Shown here: positions 24,327 through 37,229 of the stretch, one piece after another
Layout: the number at the start of each line of letters is the position of its first letter
How positions within the stretch are numbered: position 1 is the first letter of the stretch
NCBI GenBank assembly: GCA_004794655.1
Contig: SMMW01000619.1
Span: 3,022,001-3,086,000, forward strand
Reading direction: 5' to 3'
Source of the DNA: Marisa cornuarietis
Taxonomy: Eukaryota > Mollusca > Gastropoda > Architaenioglossa > Ampullariidae
DNA length: 64,000 bases
The notes under the pieces: model-generated
What the model saw: only the letters and a program-made list of their open reading frames with translations
Databases searched by the model: none
What the model was told of the DNA's origin: nothing
Translations under genes and position numbers: made by a program

Positions 24327-25434
24327 CGTGCGTTTTAAAACTGCCATTCCATTCCAGTCTTCCAAAGTCCTGCATTTTCAATGGTCTGTATTTGCACAGT
24401 TGTGTTTGCATAGAATCTATGCATTTGACTCAATGGCAGCAAACATCCGCGTCTGTCTTTTTATCATATTTTTTTAAATATTTACTTTATCTAACCATTT
24501 TTGTAGCACGTGTTTTTATTAAAATTGTATTAAAGCAGCATAACACACATTTTGTCGTCAGTTTGCTCAAAAGGGACGTAATGTGTGTGGAGAGTCCCAA
24601 CTGGAAAATATAAATTCTACACCATAAAGTTTGTTTTTATTTTATAATGAATGGTGTAATTTATGCAAAAAATAATTTGTTTTCTCCTTTGCTTAACTCA
24701 ATACCAAGTGTAAGAACCGTTAAATTTCATGTGTAGATAACAGGAAAATGTTTGAGAACACCTGTTGAAAACCTTTGCGTATATTAGATGGTAGTCTGCA
24801 ATCATGTAGAGTTCTGTCCCTTCGCCTACGAGATTTAAGAGATCGGCTCTCCTTGATTTTGTTTATGCTTTGTTGTCGTGCTTCGATTTGGATAAAAGTG
24901 TTCGATCTTCATGTTTACATGTGCTTCTGATGCATTTTCTTCCTCTCCTGGTTTTTGCAGATGGACTTTATAAGATGTTATTTTGATGTGCAAATTGTTT
25001 GGATCTATTGGCTGTTTTCCACTCCGCCGTATGTCACTCGCTCCGGCAGCGACCTTGAGCTGCAATGAATAAACTATCACCCTTCTGCAGTTTCTATATG
25101 ATAATATTTCTTCATATTCTCAATATTACTCTATATCTTCATTCTCCTGATGTCACCAACCCACTATTTCTTGGAGTCGTTATCTGCAGTTATCTCCCTT
25201 TACTGTCGTAACGCATCGAACCGTCGCCTTGTTCTTCCTTCTACATCTTTGTGACTATTTCGTGATCTTGTTCAGCGCAGTGAGTCCGCCTTTGGCTGAG
25301 ATATTGGGCGTTAAAAATTTTCACATTATCATTATTAATAATATTAATGCGAACCTAAAAGTGCATTAAAGCCACTCAAAACACATCGACAGGTAGACAG
25401 AATCGTCGATAAAATAAGGTTAGATTTCACACAC

Positions 25435-25493
<59 letters not shown>

Positions 25494-25770
25494 CTAGTCT
25501 CCCAATATGGTTTGTCTAGAAAGTGAAGTACATGCAATACTAGTGCACATTGTTATTAGAAATGAACCCACAATAGTCAGTGATTTACTTCAAACGATAA
25601 TACCTTTAACCACGTACAAATGATTAACAATGTGCACGGAATAATTAGAAATGTTATTCGTGTTGTTTGATTTCACGTGATCTGTTTATTTTGTGACCAA
25701 AGACAAAGAGGAGTGTGACAGAAAATACCCACACAAGACATCAACTGTCGACATGTTTCTAAATTTTTTA
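24208..25770. other. Downstream of gene B, no further gene
   Basis: A GT run lies at 24272-24322 and another at 25437-25492. An AATAAA at 25068-25073 is 860 bp past the stop of gene B and is a weak candidate poly(A) signal. A segment near 25270-25320 resembles SINE tails. No exon was recognised. Confidence 0.5.
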
Positions 25771-26252
25771 AAACCTCAAAATTTATAATTCTCGCAGGTT
25801 AACAGCACATAAGCTAATAAACTTTCTCAGTGTGGGACGAGTAGGTGTTTCAGATGGCGAAAGAGAAACGTACAGACGATAGACCGGTGAAATGCAAAGG
25901 TCACACTCATAAGGTTGACCCTGGTTTCTCATCCAATTTCAACTCTCTTGTCATGGAAGGTAATTCAAAAACAACTTGCTTGTTCAAACGATTTGTCTTT
26001 TGCTTTTATGTGTAGACAAAGGAACATGGACAGAAAGTGGAAATAAATGTATCAACGACAAGAGTCACCATTGATGGCTTCAAGAAACAGAGTAGCCAGG
26101 TTTTGTCTTGTCGGAGGCCACAGAGGAGGGAGACTCGTGCTGTGTGATTGATGAGGAGCAGAGTGCATGTGGTCTCTAACACTCCTTTATTTCTTCCCTC
26201 TCTCTCTTTTTCTTCTTCTCCGAGAAGCACTTTCGCTCTCTCTCTCTCTCAA

Positions 26253-26260
26253 ACACGCGC

Positions 26261-26297
<37 letters not shown>

Positions 26298-26300
26298 CGA
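26253..26300. repeat. GCAC tetranucleotide repeat
   Basis: About ten GCAC/CACG units. Open frames with Thr-His or Arg-Ala runs over it are artefacts. Confidence 0.9.
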
Positions 26301-26429
26301 ACATATACATGCGAGCACACGCAATCTTCATCGTTTTTGTCCTTCCATCTTTAGCTCGCCAAGTCATCTTTTATGAAAATTTCCGGAAGAGCGAGCTTAT
26401 CTCACATTTCAGACAGTGCTACTTGTCAG

Positions 26430-27217
26430 ATGATGGCTACGACAAAGGTATATCAGTTGTCACTTGAACCTTTTCGAAGTTTTATTCTTTCTTGTCATGT
26501 TTAGTAAGCTTTCATCGCTGTTCTACAATAAATGACAAAGCTATGTCGGTAAAAATGACATCGCTTAGAAAACATTGGAAAATGTATTTTGAACATCGTA
26601 GACAGACTGCATTTAATGAAGGTTATCACTGAGTCGATAAGACAGTCTTCTCAACAAGTCGCGGCTACATGTGCTTCCATCAAACCATTTGTGTAAAATC
26701 TCGACATAAAGGCTTTTAATGAAGTCTGTCAACATGTTCCTAAAGTTCCTTCTTAACAGGACCAATAGCTAACTTAATTATGCAAAGTTTGTTAATAACC
26801 GTCAGGTGAAAACTTTTCCAAGCTTGGTTTAATTTTCTTCCAGACTGGTTCTGTTGAAGGACCCTGACACAAGACAGCCACAGAAATATCAAGACTCTTG
26901 CATCTTGACAAGCTGCTCCACCATTTACCTTATTTTTCATGATAATTATAAATTATAATTACTTTGAAAGCTGTAATGACAGTCAGTAGAACATGGACTG
27001 CAGTTCAACATCGTCGTTACTGACTTGATGTGTAGGGACATACTGTGAGATGAGTCTTACCAGCAAGTTGAACAGTGCTACCGAGATGTTTCACTGCCGT
27101 GCGAACTGACCTGGGAGGAGGAAGTGTGATGGGAGGGGGGAAGGAAGGAGATAAGCGTGTAGAGCCGTGCGAGTGAGAGAAGATATAAATAGCCTCCCGT
27201 GCCCGTTCAAAAAAAAT

Positions 27218-27259
<42 letters not shown>

Positions 27260-27737
27260 TTCTTCATGCTTAGGAAAACAGTTATATGCGTGAACGTGCG
27301 AACAACGTGTGCGTGCGTGTGTGTGTGAGTGTGTGTGTGCGTGTGTGTGCATTCTTTTTGAATACATGATAATAGAGCAGTTGATCAGCTCTCCCTTTGA
27401 CGCTTTCATACATTGATGAAGAACATTTTTGTTCCTTGGGTGACAGAAGAGACGCGTAAGGAAACCAAGAGCAGAGAGTTGCACGAACTCGCATCGCTCG
27501 CTGCTTCAATTTTGAATGTAAAATGTATTTGCAGGACATTCGTCTAACATCATCCTAACCTGCTCCAGCCCTTGTAAAATGGCAGAACAGTTTGTAACAC
27601 TACATCACTTTGAGTTTTCCCGAGACAATGACAGGCAAACAAGAGGACAGTTGATGTCAAGAGGTCACCAATAACAACATGGCTTTAGAGTGGTTGAGTG
27701 TATTGATAGACATTGTGTAACATCACTTACACTCCAG
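26430..27737 (+). pseudogene. Dead Ig receptor gene, unit 1 (exon 2 and exon 3 relics)
   Basis: Exon 2 relic at about 26430-26498 follows a CAG acceptor and reads DDGYDKGISVVT, a TGA stop, then TFSKF, aligning with the SSVVTCRFP region of gene A; the stop replaces the B-strand Cys codon. The exon 3 relic at 27535-27737 begins after TTTGCAG and reads HSSNIILTCSSPCKMAEQFV, matching the CSPC opening of genes A and B, then frameshifts before a GTTGATGTCAAGAGGTCACC segment shared with gene B, and ends with CNITYTP before a donor. No exon 1, membrane or tail exon was found. Confidence 0.75.
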
Positions 27738-28020
27738 GTGATAACCTCGCAACTGTCACAGACCACCTGGTCATTATACCATGCACATTCTCCTCAACTA
27801 TCTTCTGTTTTCTTGCTCTAGTTTGAGTCGTCTTATCGAAATGTTACTGAGAGCTGTTTGAGGTTTTTTTTCTTGATGAGTCGTTGATGTTATCAGTATA
27901 AGTGATAAACAGCTGCAAAAAAGCTGCACCAAATCTTGTACTGAATATTTATATACAACATGACACAAACAGTAAAATAAAACATTAATTATATTAGTTT
28001 TATTTGCTAGCTATTGGCGG

Positions 28021-28021
28021 G

Positions 28022-28079
<58 letters not shown>

Positions 28080-28085
28080 CGTGCG
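28021..28085. repeat. GT microsatellite
   Basis: About thirty GT dinucleotides ending in GTGC units, within duplication unit 1; it has no counterpart of equal length in unit 2. Confidence 0.9.
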
Positions 28086-28244
28086 TGTGCGTGAAGATGC
28101 ATGCGCGCGCTTGTGTGAGAAAAGGTCATCAATCGGTCAGTCTTCTTTCTCTCGTCTTTCTCCTTCCTTGGTGAAATCTTACTTACATGTGCAGCTTTAG
28201 TCAACAGCAAGATGTTACAGGTTATAATGTGATTCAGCATTCAA

Positions 28245-28376
28245 CTCAGCCTTATAACTGCCGCCTACACTCAAACCTGTTGTACAGTGCTAGAAGACAT
28301 GAGGCTAAACACTAACACTGTATTCATAGGAGTGACTGTAGCAAAACTAGATGTGTATCTGAACGAGCGCCCGTGA
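28245..28376 (+). pseudogene. Possible further exon-2 relic, unit 1
   Basis: In the frame ending at 28374 the stretch reads NTNTVFIGVTVAKLDVYLNE, which by eye aligns with the C-strand part of exon 2 of the family (gene D VTLSRVDF, gene A KISNFRVDLYQ). The expected phase-1 donor is not intact. The same block at 40745-40892 in unit 2 reads NTVFIGVTVTKVDVYLSDRP. Alignment is short, so this is tentative. Confidence 0.3.
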
Positions 28377-28460
28377 AATCAAAAATACAAACCTTGATAA
28401 AAGCCTGTCACATGTTAGGTGTGTGTTGGAGGGAATGTGAAATTAATGATGCGTGAAGCT

Positions 28461-28566
28461 TGATTTGACAATAACAGTGACAATGACTATAACAATAACA
28501 GTGACAATGACAATGACAATAACAGTGACAATGACAATGACAATGACAGTGACAATGACAATGACC
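28461..28566. repeat. GACAAT hexanucleotide repeat
   Basis: Imperfect tandem GACAAT and AACAGT units, absent at the matching place in unit 2. Confidence 0.85.
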
Positions 28567-28721
28567 AACTTTATTTGAATATGGGAATGTGCTCAAGTTC
28601 AACAGAGAATAAAATGAAAAAAATGAAAAAAGAAGTGGGCAAGTAACAATCATATCATATATAGGTGTATATATATATATATATAACTTACAAGAAGGAA
28701 ATCAAGTATGCACCTACAACA

Positions 28722-28722
<1 letters not shown>

Positions 28723-28788
<66 letters not shown>
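28723..28788. repeat. CA microsatellite
   Basis: About thirty-two CA dinucleotides, preceded by a TA run near 28665-28683. Confidence 0.95.
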
Positions 28789-28949
28789 ATTGACATTCAT
28801 CTAAGATTGAGCAGGTGAACTGCGGATGACACAAATGATGTCAGGTGTCTGTTACTCTTACATATAGGTATGGCATAGCGTGTACCTAAGCTTAATAATA
28901 CAAATTCTTTTGTTAATACATGTTCAGGTGATGATAAAATACATGAAGC

Positions 28950-29420
28950 TTTCCGTACTAATTGCTGGTCACAAAAAAGAAGCTAAATCCCTCTGTCTGA
29001 TACCAATTATCTTAGAAGAGATGTTCACAACACTGTTCAGACTGTTCCTATCATGGACAGAGAGATTGCGAAACCACCAGACAAATGAGAAAGATAGAAG
29101 ACTCTCAATGAATAACTGGTAACAGCGACCTAACATTACTTGACTGACTGAAAAACTATTTAATTTATGCAAAAGATACATTCTTTGTTGGTCACGTTTA
29201 ACAATGTGTTCGGTGTTTAAATTCCATTTGAGCTGACTATCAACAATAGTTCCCAGATACCTGAAGGAGTTAACAACTTCAACAGGTTTACTATGAATCA
29301 CACTGGGAATAACACAATCCTCTTTGGTCTTCCTAAAGTCTATAACTATTTCTTTAGGCTTATCTACATTCAACTCTACGTAGTTCTCATCGCACCACTG
29401 TACACAATTTGTTCAGGCAT
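28950..29420 (-). mobile_element. CR1/L2-like LINE 3' end
   Basis: The minus-strand open frame reads NVDKPKEIVIDFRKTKEDC, SFRYLGTIVDSQLKWNLNTE and QQRMYLLHKLNSFSVSQVML. This is the thumb and C-terminal region typical of CR1/L2 reverse transcriptases, including the F-x-Y-L-G motif. It is open for 134 codons, so it is a fairly young 5'-truncated copy. It is present in unit 1 only, so it inserted after the segmental duplication. Confidence 0.8.
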
Positions 29421-29950
29421 TACCATGATCTTTCCTATGTTCCTGTAAAAGAGTTGACAATGCTTTATTGAATCAACTAGACTTTTAAAGATGAGTAGAG
29501 AGTAGAGAGTTAAGACAAATTATGTCTTTTCTTCATTTTGTGATTGCTCTCAGAATTCATGTCCATCTAAAAGACATACACATCTGTGCACGTACACACA
29601 AATAGTTGCGCACGCTCACACAGATGGACACGTGGTGACAGATGCCACAAAACATCGGACAAGCTTACAGTTTATAGTTCAAGAGAGAAGATGAAAAGTG
29701 AATGCAGTATCCACCATTTCTACCGCCGCCGCCGCCACCACTACAGCGTCAACAACAATGTTTTGCCTCCTGCTCACCGGGAAAACCCACAGAGTGCAAG
29801 AAATATTGATTGTCTCGTCATGCCACTCACACCAGCTTCACCAGAAAGAAAGCGCAGCGCGCGTTGAGCCCCCCCCCCCTTTGTGTCTAGTCACCGGGGC
29901 TTACCCAGAAAATAGGCGACCTACACACACACATACACAGACCAATCCGT

Positions 29951-30071
29951 AGAGTATTTGCTTCTTGACAACAGGTAGACTACTGTAGGTTTTAGCTCTT
30001 GTTTTGTGTTCTGGTGGTTTGAAGTTCATTCTTGACGACTGAGCAGTGTTGTAGTACAGGAACTGTCAGCC
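29951..30071 (+). promoter_or_regulatory. Conserved upstream block of gene C
   Basis: The 110 bp before the start codon of gene C match the block before gene D (41465-41576) with only about four differences. It probably contains the promoter and 5' UTR. No TATA box at a standard position was seen. The block begins TTGACAACAGGTAGACTACT. Confidence 0.5.
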
Positions 30072-33000
30072 ATGTTGGTTACAACAATCTGTCTCCTACA
30101 ACTGTTTTCGCAGCTCCATCCTGCGAAGGGTGAGACCACAGGTAGGTGAGACCTTCATGTCTACTAATACCCGCTACAGATATGGATAAATAATCTCACC
30201 TGACACGAATTCTATTTCACACTGTGATAATATTGAGGTGATAGAGTAGGTCTAGTCTAGACTCGCTGGAAACATGTACAATATTTGTGAGAGGCCTGTG
30301 TGCACAACAACCCGCAGTTTAAGCCAGACATTGCTTTAAAATGTTTATTAAAAATACGTATGATGTTTTGATTGAGGTTGACCGCAACAGTATGTGTTGA
30401 GCGAACAGTGTTGTGACAGATGATTCATTTTTATCGGGACCCAGTGGGATTTGTAAGCAATGATATCTTGACTGCTCAACACACGGGGCAATAATAAGAC
30501 TTCTGCTCGAAACATGTTCCTGCATAGATAGCGCAGACCTGGCAAACAGACGAAGTAAAACAAAGAAAGTTCTCACCTGGTCTGGTTTGTAAATCATCGA
30601 GTTTCTAGAGATCATCATCATCACATACAAAACATTTACCAGTTTACCCGTTTCTGCAGACGGATAGATAGATGATAGGTTGACGAGAGATATTATAGAT
30701 AAGGGCAGAAGGGAAGTAAAAAAATGGAGGAAATCCTCCTAACATTATATTTACCTGCCCACCTGTTACTTCCAGGAGAACTACTAGAGTCTGTTGGGAA
30801 GCGAACACAAGGAGAAAGTTTTGACCAAATATCCTGCAGTTTCAACATAAACATCACCCTGTCACACGTGGACCTCGTTAATAAGACAGGTACCAATGTA
30901 TTGTCTGTATACAGTTCAAGAAGTGTTGAATAATTGTGTTATTGTCATCATGGTGTTAATATCATGAAGAACAGCTGTGGTACTGTAGTTACACAGTTAC
31001 TGTTGGTGTCAAGTAGTCAACAGTCAGAGGAACAATACGGAGGCAGGGACTAGTCCGTGACAATCATTATATAATCCACCTTGTGTAAACATGTCTTACA
31101 GTTAATATTGTGCTCAGTGATTGTGCTGCTGTAGTATTACAACTGTGCCAAAGCGGAAAGCAAGATGGTTAGAGTACTGGTGTCTGAACAAACATCTTTA
31201 ATGTCAACTTCTGTTTGGAGCTCACATCAGCAATACACTAAACAACATGCAGTCGCATCTCATAAACCCATACAACTACTACACTCTTAACCCCCCTCCT
31301 AACAATACACACACACACACACACACTAAAATATCACATGGTGACAGGGACGAACACCACTTCACATTGACGAGAAAAGTCATGTACGGCATCTCATCAT
31401 TTGGTTCAGTCCCAGCTATGCCCCCAGTGCATTTCCTCCCTTTAGTTTCACATCCCCCTTATTTTAATAGACAACAGCCTTTTCTGTCGAAATTCTTTGT
31501 TTCACCTTGCCCATATCATTCTGGACAGATGCACAGTTCTTGGCAACAAAGTCAGCTTTAAGGTCTTTGCTAATCCCTGGCTTATTGTTGCTAAGCCGCT
31601 TAATCGCTTTTGTTTCTACAACACAGTTCTCACAGAAGTGGATGTAGGCAGTTACAGTTCCTGGGAGTTCATCACAGACAGAACATCTGTCAAAGAACAG
31701 ATGCCCGTCCGTTGCCTCAAAGCAGCTACACAGTGATTCAGTCTCGTCATGTGACCACAGCTTAGTCTCTATAGTTTTTGGTTTAACGCTTTTCACCTTT
31801 CTGTCTGTATCCCGGGATGAGGTGAACCACGCTGCGTTCAGATCTGCCTAAGGGAGGCCTGCATCTGTTTGCATCAGCACTTGAGACAGAGCTCTAACAT
31901 TTGTCCAGCACACGGTTCTGTCGAGGGGGACAGCTAGCATGTTGAGGGCGATTCTTCGCTGAGATCACAATTATTAAAGTTGCTGAGAATAGAGGCAGCC
32001 TGATCGGTATATTTGTGGAAGGTTTTGATGTAACTAGATGCTATCTGTGCGGCGGTGCCCTTGATGTCAGGTCCGGGAACAAACACCAACATGACTGCCA
32101 CTGGTCCAGATTCATGTCTGATACGATTCAGTATTTGATATGACACAATGCTAGTTGTTTCAAGTACTGTCAACTCCTTGGCCCAGTTGTTATTAACGAA
32201 TGTACAAAGCCTTCCGCCTTTATTATTTTCTGTCTTCTCGCCATCTCTATCATGACTAACTCGTGAAACCCTCGAAGTGGATGTATATGTTGTTGCTATT
32301 CAGCCAGGTCTCTATATTACATATTAGACTGCTACAGCAACAGTCGCCGTCGTATTTAACCAGTGGGCGACTTCTGTCATCTTGTCAATGGAGTTGGCGA
32401 TGGTTAAGGTCGTCAGCGGCAACCTGACCCTCTTCCTTACCACTCCTCTAGATCCCCGCTTCTTCTTTGTTGTCTTTCTTCTCGTGTTGTCTCTGGTTTG
32501 TTGACTGTTAGGTGCCGTTGTGTACTCGGTCCAGTCAATGTGCAGTAAGTCATGTCCGGCGTGGTCTGGCGTGGAAAGGGAAAATCCCGTTGAAGCAGCG
32601 AGAATCTGGACATAGGAGTAGCAAAATATATTTAAATAAAATGAAGCTATCAATTCTTGCAGTCCTACACTACCAGGCACTGTTCAAAATACTCACTCCC
32701 CCTTCACTAAGATAAGAAGAAGTAAACAAAAAGTCGGAGCTCTCTCAACAGGGTCGAGTCGAGAAGAGTCGCGCCCCCTTTAAATATATACCCGTGCAAG
32801 TTAGTTAACATATTTTCGCTTGTGTAAAAATACCCGATGCCTGTGCAATCCAACAGGGTCAAAGGTTTTCGCCATCGTGGACTGTGGTACCAAATGCAAA
32901 GTTCTCAGCAACTACCAAGATGTCCTCCGTATCGTATCTCCAGAGAACACGAGTTTTGGCGACTACTTTGTCTTTAATGCCAAACACTCAGAGAAGACCA

Positions 33001-35546
33001 TCGGAAGGTACACGTGCCATGGAATTCATACACCCCAGGTGGCCTCCCCTCCCCCGTCAGGGAATGGCGATGGGGATGGCGATGGTGATGGCGATGAAAG
33101 TCAAAAGACATCAGTTCCACTGTCTGACACAGATGAGGCCTCACACAATGCTGGTGAGCGTGTCTTTCCTTTGTAACTAGTTGTCATAATAGTGGATGGT
33201 TCCTATCATGCATTGCCACTTTGGATTCCCCTTCCTCTTACCGTTATGTAGCCTTAGTTGCTGGTACGGCGTAAGCTCCAAACATTTTTCTCTATCTATC
33301 CATACAAAGTGGGTACTATATTATTGTACTATACTATAAATTATATATTCAATCTTTGATAAATATGACTTTCTATATCTGTACAGTAAATATATATATA
33401 AATCACATTTGGATAAGTAAAAACACACTTTTACTTTCCGATACTCTAAATAAGTTATGAATAAATATTTGTGGCCCTAACGAACCTTTATCTGTCTTTA
33501 AAGTTTCCCTTCACTTGTATCGACATATCAATAGTCAGTTAATTCCATTTCTGTGTTGCTGTAGGTGGAAACTTAAACGGACTATTTGCACTGTTTATAA
33601 TCCCCATCGTGGTGGTACCCATAGTAGTCATAAGCCTTTACAGGTAAGCCAGCATTATGTTTATCCAGTGTTTTAATCAGTATACTCTATCAACTATTTT
33701 GTTTTATTTTATGTGGTTTGATATTTATTTTATCGGAAGATGATATCTAATTACAGCTTGATCGATATTTTTTTAAATTTGGACGTTAAAAATACTTTCA
33801 GTTAAAGAGTAATATTCCACCTTCAGCTAAAAGACTTCCATACCATGGATATAATCTTTCTTCACACACACACGCACGCACGCACGCACGCACGCGCGCA
33901 CTCACTCACTCACTCACTCACTCACTCACTCACTCACTCACCTTCAGCTGCACGTCCACACTAACACATGTTCAGGAACTAGGTGTCTCTCACTTCTGGT
34001 TCTCATCAGAATCTTCCATTGCAGGCGAGGTGTGATTCGGATTCCATGTCGGAGGAAAACTGGAGGCAAATTCAAGAGCGATTTACCCTACCTCGTTGAG
34101 GAATCATTTGGCGACGATAGAAACGACGAGCGTAAAGACGGTGAAATGTTTGTTGTTAAAGAACAACAGCCATTATTGCGGGTTTCGTATAACAGCACCA
34201 AGCCCACACATGACAAAAATGTTTATGTCCAGGAGGGTCATACATTACCACAGTCTACACTTTCACCTGACAGCACCGAGCTCAAAGGTGACAACGGTGA
34301 TGCTGAAGAGCACCAGACATCACTACAATCTTCAGTTTTATCCAACAGCATCAAGTCCACAGACGTGGAACCGGTTGCCGCAGACCTAATTGCAGCAGCT
34401 TCGTCAGGTGGCGGCATTCAGCATAAAGGGGAGTCAGCTCCTACAGAAAGGCAGACATTAAAGCCACCTGTTCCGCCCAAAACGTACAAAGATCGTGACC
34501 AATTCAAGACCTCGCCAACCACGACCTTGACTACGGAACCGGGCAACGGAAAATTCCGAGACGTTACGAGTGACAGTTGCCTCCCTTCGCCACCTTCTTG
34601 GTCAGTAATTGACCATAAAAAGTCCGAGGATAATGCGACTGGCCGTCCTTCTCCGACCGTAAAACCAAAACCTTCCAGTGCAGAGAGTGGAAGCAACGTA
34701 GCAAAGATGCTTGCTCTTTTTGAAGAAAAAGAAAACACACAACATCATTCTGACGCCATGGGAGAAATAAAGCGAGGAGAAAACCAAAGCAAGAAGGGGC
34801 AGTTAAAAACAGCGCAAAATACAGAAGACAGGAAAGGAAACAAAGAGAAAGAAGGCGAGAGGGCACTGATCGACATGAAAGAGAAAGAAAGTAGTGAAGC
34901 AAAGTCAGAAACAAGAAACAATGACTACATGAAGGGCCAGTATACAACAGATGAAAATAAGGAAGACACGGGTGGAAACAAAGAAAGAGAAGACGAGAAA
35001 GCAAACGTTGAAATGGAAGAAAAAGAAATTATTAAAATACAGTCAGAGACAGAAAACAAGGAGGATGCAAGACAGAAACAGGAACAAATTAAAGAAACGA
35101 TGGCAGGAAAGGTTGAGCAAGAACACAAAGAAGAAGCAAAGATGGAAGTAGGGCATCCTCAAGAAGTGGAAGTAGAGTATCCTCAAGAAGTGGAAGTGGA
35201 TCATCCTCAAGAAGTGGAAGTGGAGCATCCTCAAGAAGTGGAAGTGGAGCATCCTCAAGAAGTGAAAGTAGAGCATCCTCAAGAAGTGGAAGCAGAGGCA
35301 GTGAGAGAACTTAAAGCAGACACGAGAGCAGAAACAGTGCAAACTAACGAAGAACTGGACAAAAATGGCCATAAAGACGACGGCGATGACGGCAATAGTA
35401 GTAGAGATGCTGAAGGCGCTGTTGCTGTTGATAAGTTGGATGGCGCAAGTTCTTCTGGGCAGAACTTAGTATACACCGACCAGCCTCTTCCTGAACACTC
35501 TCAGAAATGTTCTGAAGGCGAAAGGAAACCATTAGAAGTAAACTAA
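30072..35546 (+). CDS. Gene C: long-tailed single-Ig membrane protein, five exons
   Basis: Coding exons are 30072-30141, 30776-30889, 32857-33153, 33565-33643 and 34025-35546, giving 693 residues with phases 1-1-1-2. It starts with a signal peptide (MLVTTICLLQLFSQLHPAKG). The Ig domain has the B-strand FDQISCSFNINITLSHVDL, then FAIVDCGTKCKVLSNYQDVL with C-x3-C, and the F-strand TIGRYTCHG. A Pro/Gly-Asp stalk with five GD dipeptides follows, then a span (GLFALFIIPIVVVPIVVISL). The 506-residue tail carries an acidic dileucine sorting motif EQQPLL, an SH3-type KPPVPPKTYK, a long Lys/Glu-rich probably coiled or disordered region, and six 8-residue HPQEVEVE repeats. No kinase, TIR or death domain and no ITAM or ITIM is visible. 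Gene D is its duplicate. Role unknown; a cell-surface recognition receptor is an inference. Confidence 0.85.
31140..31215 (+). mobile_element. Degraded tRNA-SINE head in gene C intron 2
   Basis: The sequence AAGATGGTTAGAGTACTGGT followed by GTCTGAAC matches the SINE head at 43355-43432 in the same intron of gene D. It lost its B box. Insertion therefore predates the duplication of C and D. Confidence 0.5.
31464..32680 (-). mobile_element. CR1/L2-like LINE, 5' part, decayed
   Basis: Minus-strand pieces are: a basic N-terminal segment with RKTTKKKRGSRGVVRKRVRL (about 32440), an endonuclease piece IVSYQILNRIRHESGPVAVM (about 32090), and the pre-RT piece ETESLCSCFEATDGHLFFDR with RLSNNKPGISKDLKADF (about 31560-31740). 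Order and motifs match the LINE at 17380-18440. It lies in intron 2 of gene C and is missing from the short intron 2 of gene D, so it arrived after duplication or was lost from D. Confidence 0.75.
33236..33290 (+). mobile_element. SINE 3' module fragment
   Basis: The segment ATGTAGCCTTAGTTGCTGGT ACGGCGTAA matches the tail of the SINE at 14521-14694. It lies in intron 3 of gene C. Confidence 0.55.
33866..33941. repeat. CACG and CACT tetranucleotide repeats
   Basis: About seven CACG-type units followed by about ten CACT units in intron 4 of gene C, 80 bp before the tail exon. Confidence 0.9.
35151..35294 (+). repeat. In-frame 24-bp coding repeat in gene C tail, 6 copies
   Basis: Six 24-bp units encode GHPQEVEV, EYPQEVEV, DHPQEVEV, EHPQEVEV, EHPQEVKV and EHPQEVEA. 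The unit length is a multiple of three, so copy number changes keep the frame. Gene D has no such array at the matching place, so the expansion followed the C-D duplication. Confidence 0.95.
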
Positions 35547-36167
35547 AAGGCTTATCCAGTAAAATCAGTGAATATGAAAGAACAACAGCCTGGAGGTGTA
35601 AGGGAGAATACAACTGGCTGTCCTCAAGTAATCGCCACGTCACACAATCTGAGGGGACCTGGCAATGTATGGAGCACAGTATGACATGTCAGTGAGAAGT
35701 TTGACAAGACCAAGAAAGCCTGAACCACAGACACACAGAGCTCTGCTGTATTCTGATGAGTTTCTTGATGTCTAGGTTTCTATTATGTTGACCTTAGCTC
35801 CTCATCTGCCTTTAACTTCAACCTCCCGTGACGAGAAGGAAGCTGAACAAGATACTTATCTGGGAAAAGCGGGTCCTTTAGTCAACAACGGTCCGAACTG
35901 AATGACATTTGGGAGGTAACTGTGCAGAAGAGAACCATGAGATGTGTAGACATGTCAGCCAATTTCATTCCATCATTAATACTGGAGATGTGATAATTTG
36001 AACCTAGGGGGGATAAGGAAACAGAACTAATACAAACATCCTAGGACGTGAAAGCCAGAAAGCTGAGACTAAACATTAGCTCTTCGGCAAGTCTCCAGAC
36101 ATTGGCATTTAAATCTGAAGCCATTGGTCATGAACAAGACAGAAGAGACTATTCACTGACAAGACTA

Positions 36168-36173
36168 AATAAA
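36168..36173 (+). terminator. Candidate poly(A) signal of gene C
   Basis: AATAAA occurs 620 bp past the stop of gene C. In unit 2 the equivalent sequence is mutated (AATGAA, near 48148), while gene D has another AATAAA at 46720. Confidence 0.45.
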
Positions 36174-36219
36174 CTGTTCAAACTGAAGTGAGCAGGAAGG
36201 TGGACTGAGCCTCACTCTC

Positions 36220-37195
36220 ACTGATCGCCCGTGCCGGTCAGGAATGTTAGGAATAGGGGTTATCTCCCTTATACGTTTGAACAAGTAGGGATAGTCGCCC
36301 TTAGAGGTACGCTTGAGAATGCTTGGTAGTGAGTACGATTTATGAAAGACTGAGTGAAATAGTCACTGTAGCCCCTGTACATGGGGTGAACTCAGTCTAA
36401 TCATTCCCACACCAAATGTCGAAGAAGAAAGACGTGGTTGACTTTCTGTGTGAAAACGACAGGGGAATCAGTATAATTCCTTGCCTAGTCAATGTATGGG
36501 ATAAGTTTTCTTTATTGCTTTGTCTTCATGATGGTCAGCGAGAAAATGATGTGAGCTTTGAATATTTGGTTACAAATTTTGGTTATTGTAAAAAGGTCTG
36601 GTTGTTTTCTTGTGTAACAAACTGTATCAGTTAAATTTGGTGTGAGTATTCACGGAATCGCCAGGATTTCAGGAATTAGTTGGGGGAGAGAAGAGTGAAG
36701 GAGATATCGTCTACAGAAAGTTGTCTGCCGAGACAACACCCGTTGTTCATAAATAAGGGGGAGGGGGTATTGTTGTCAGAGTTCTGTATGCACCTCGTCC
36801 ACACCCGCTACCCGGAGTATTAGAGTTATACACTCAGTGGTCTGCGAATTCGCACCGACAGCTCGTCATACAGACTAGTTTCAAGGGAGGTTATTCTAGG
36901 AAGGTGTACATATGTGAGTGAGTGTATTCTGACCCCGACTTTGAAAGTAAGTACGATTTTGGACATTTTGTTTAAATGAGAATATCGAATCGGGACATGA
37001 GTACTACCCGTTACGGTTCTCTTATGAAAAACTGTGGTTTGGAAATTTGAAGAGAATTGGACTTAGAGAAGGAACTGTTGTTTATTGAAGTTGGATGATT
37101 GGAGGTGGATACTTACATATGTCATTGATAAGGTTTTTATGATCGATTGTTAGTAGAAGTATATTAATTAGAGTAACCTATGACTGAGTGGTTTA
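36220..37195. other. Unit-1-specific ~1-kb insert, unidentified
   Basis: The two duplication units match up to '...gagcctcactct' at about 36220 and again from about 37200, but the DNA between differs completely from unit 2. It is GC-moderate, non-coding and without inverted or direct terminal repeats that I could find. It could be a decayed LTR or other element. Confidence 0.4.
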
Positions 37196-37229
37196 CCTAG
37201 CCTGTAGTTAGTTGATTAGTACCCGAGGA

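Noticed and set aside
34418..35372. Antisense frames of 106-146 residues opposite the gene C tail
   Set aside because: They are shadows of the Lys/Glu-rich coding strand (Phe/Leu/Ser-rich on the reverse) and lie inside a single real exon.
36220..37195. Solo LTR
   Set aside because: Length and unit-specific presence would fit, but no TG...CA ends or target duplication could be found by eye.
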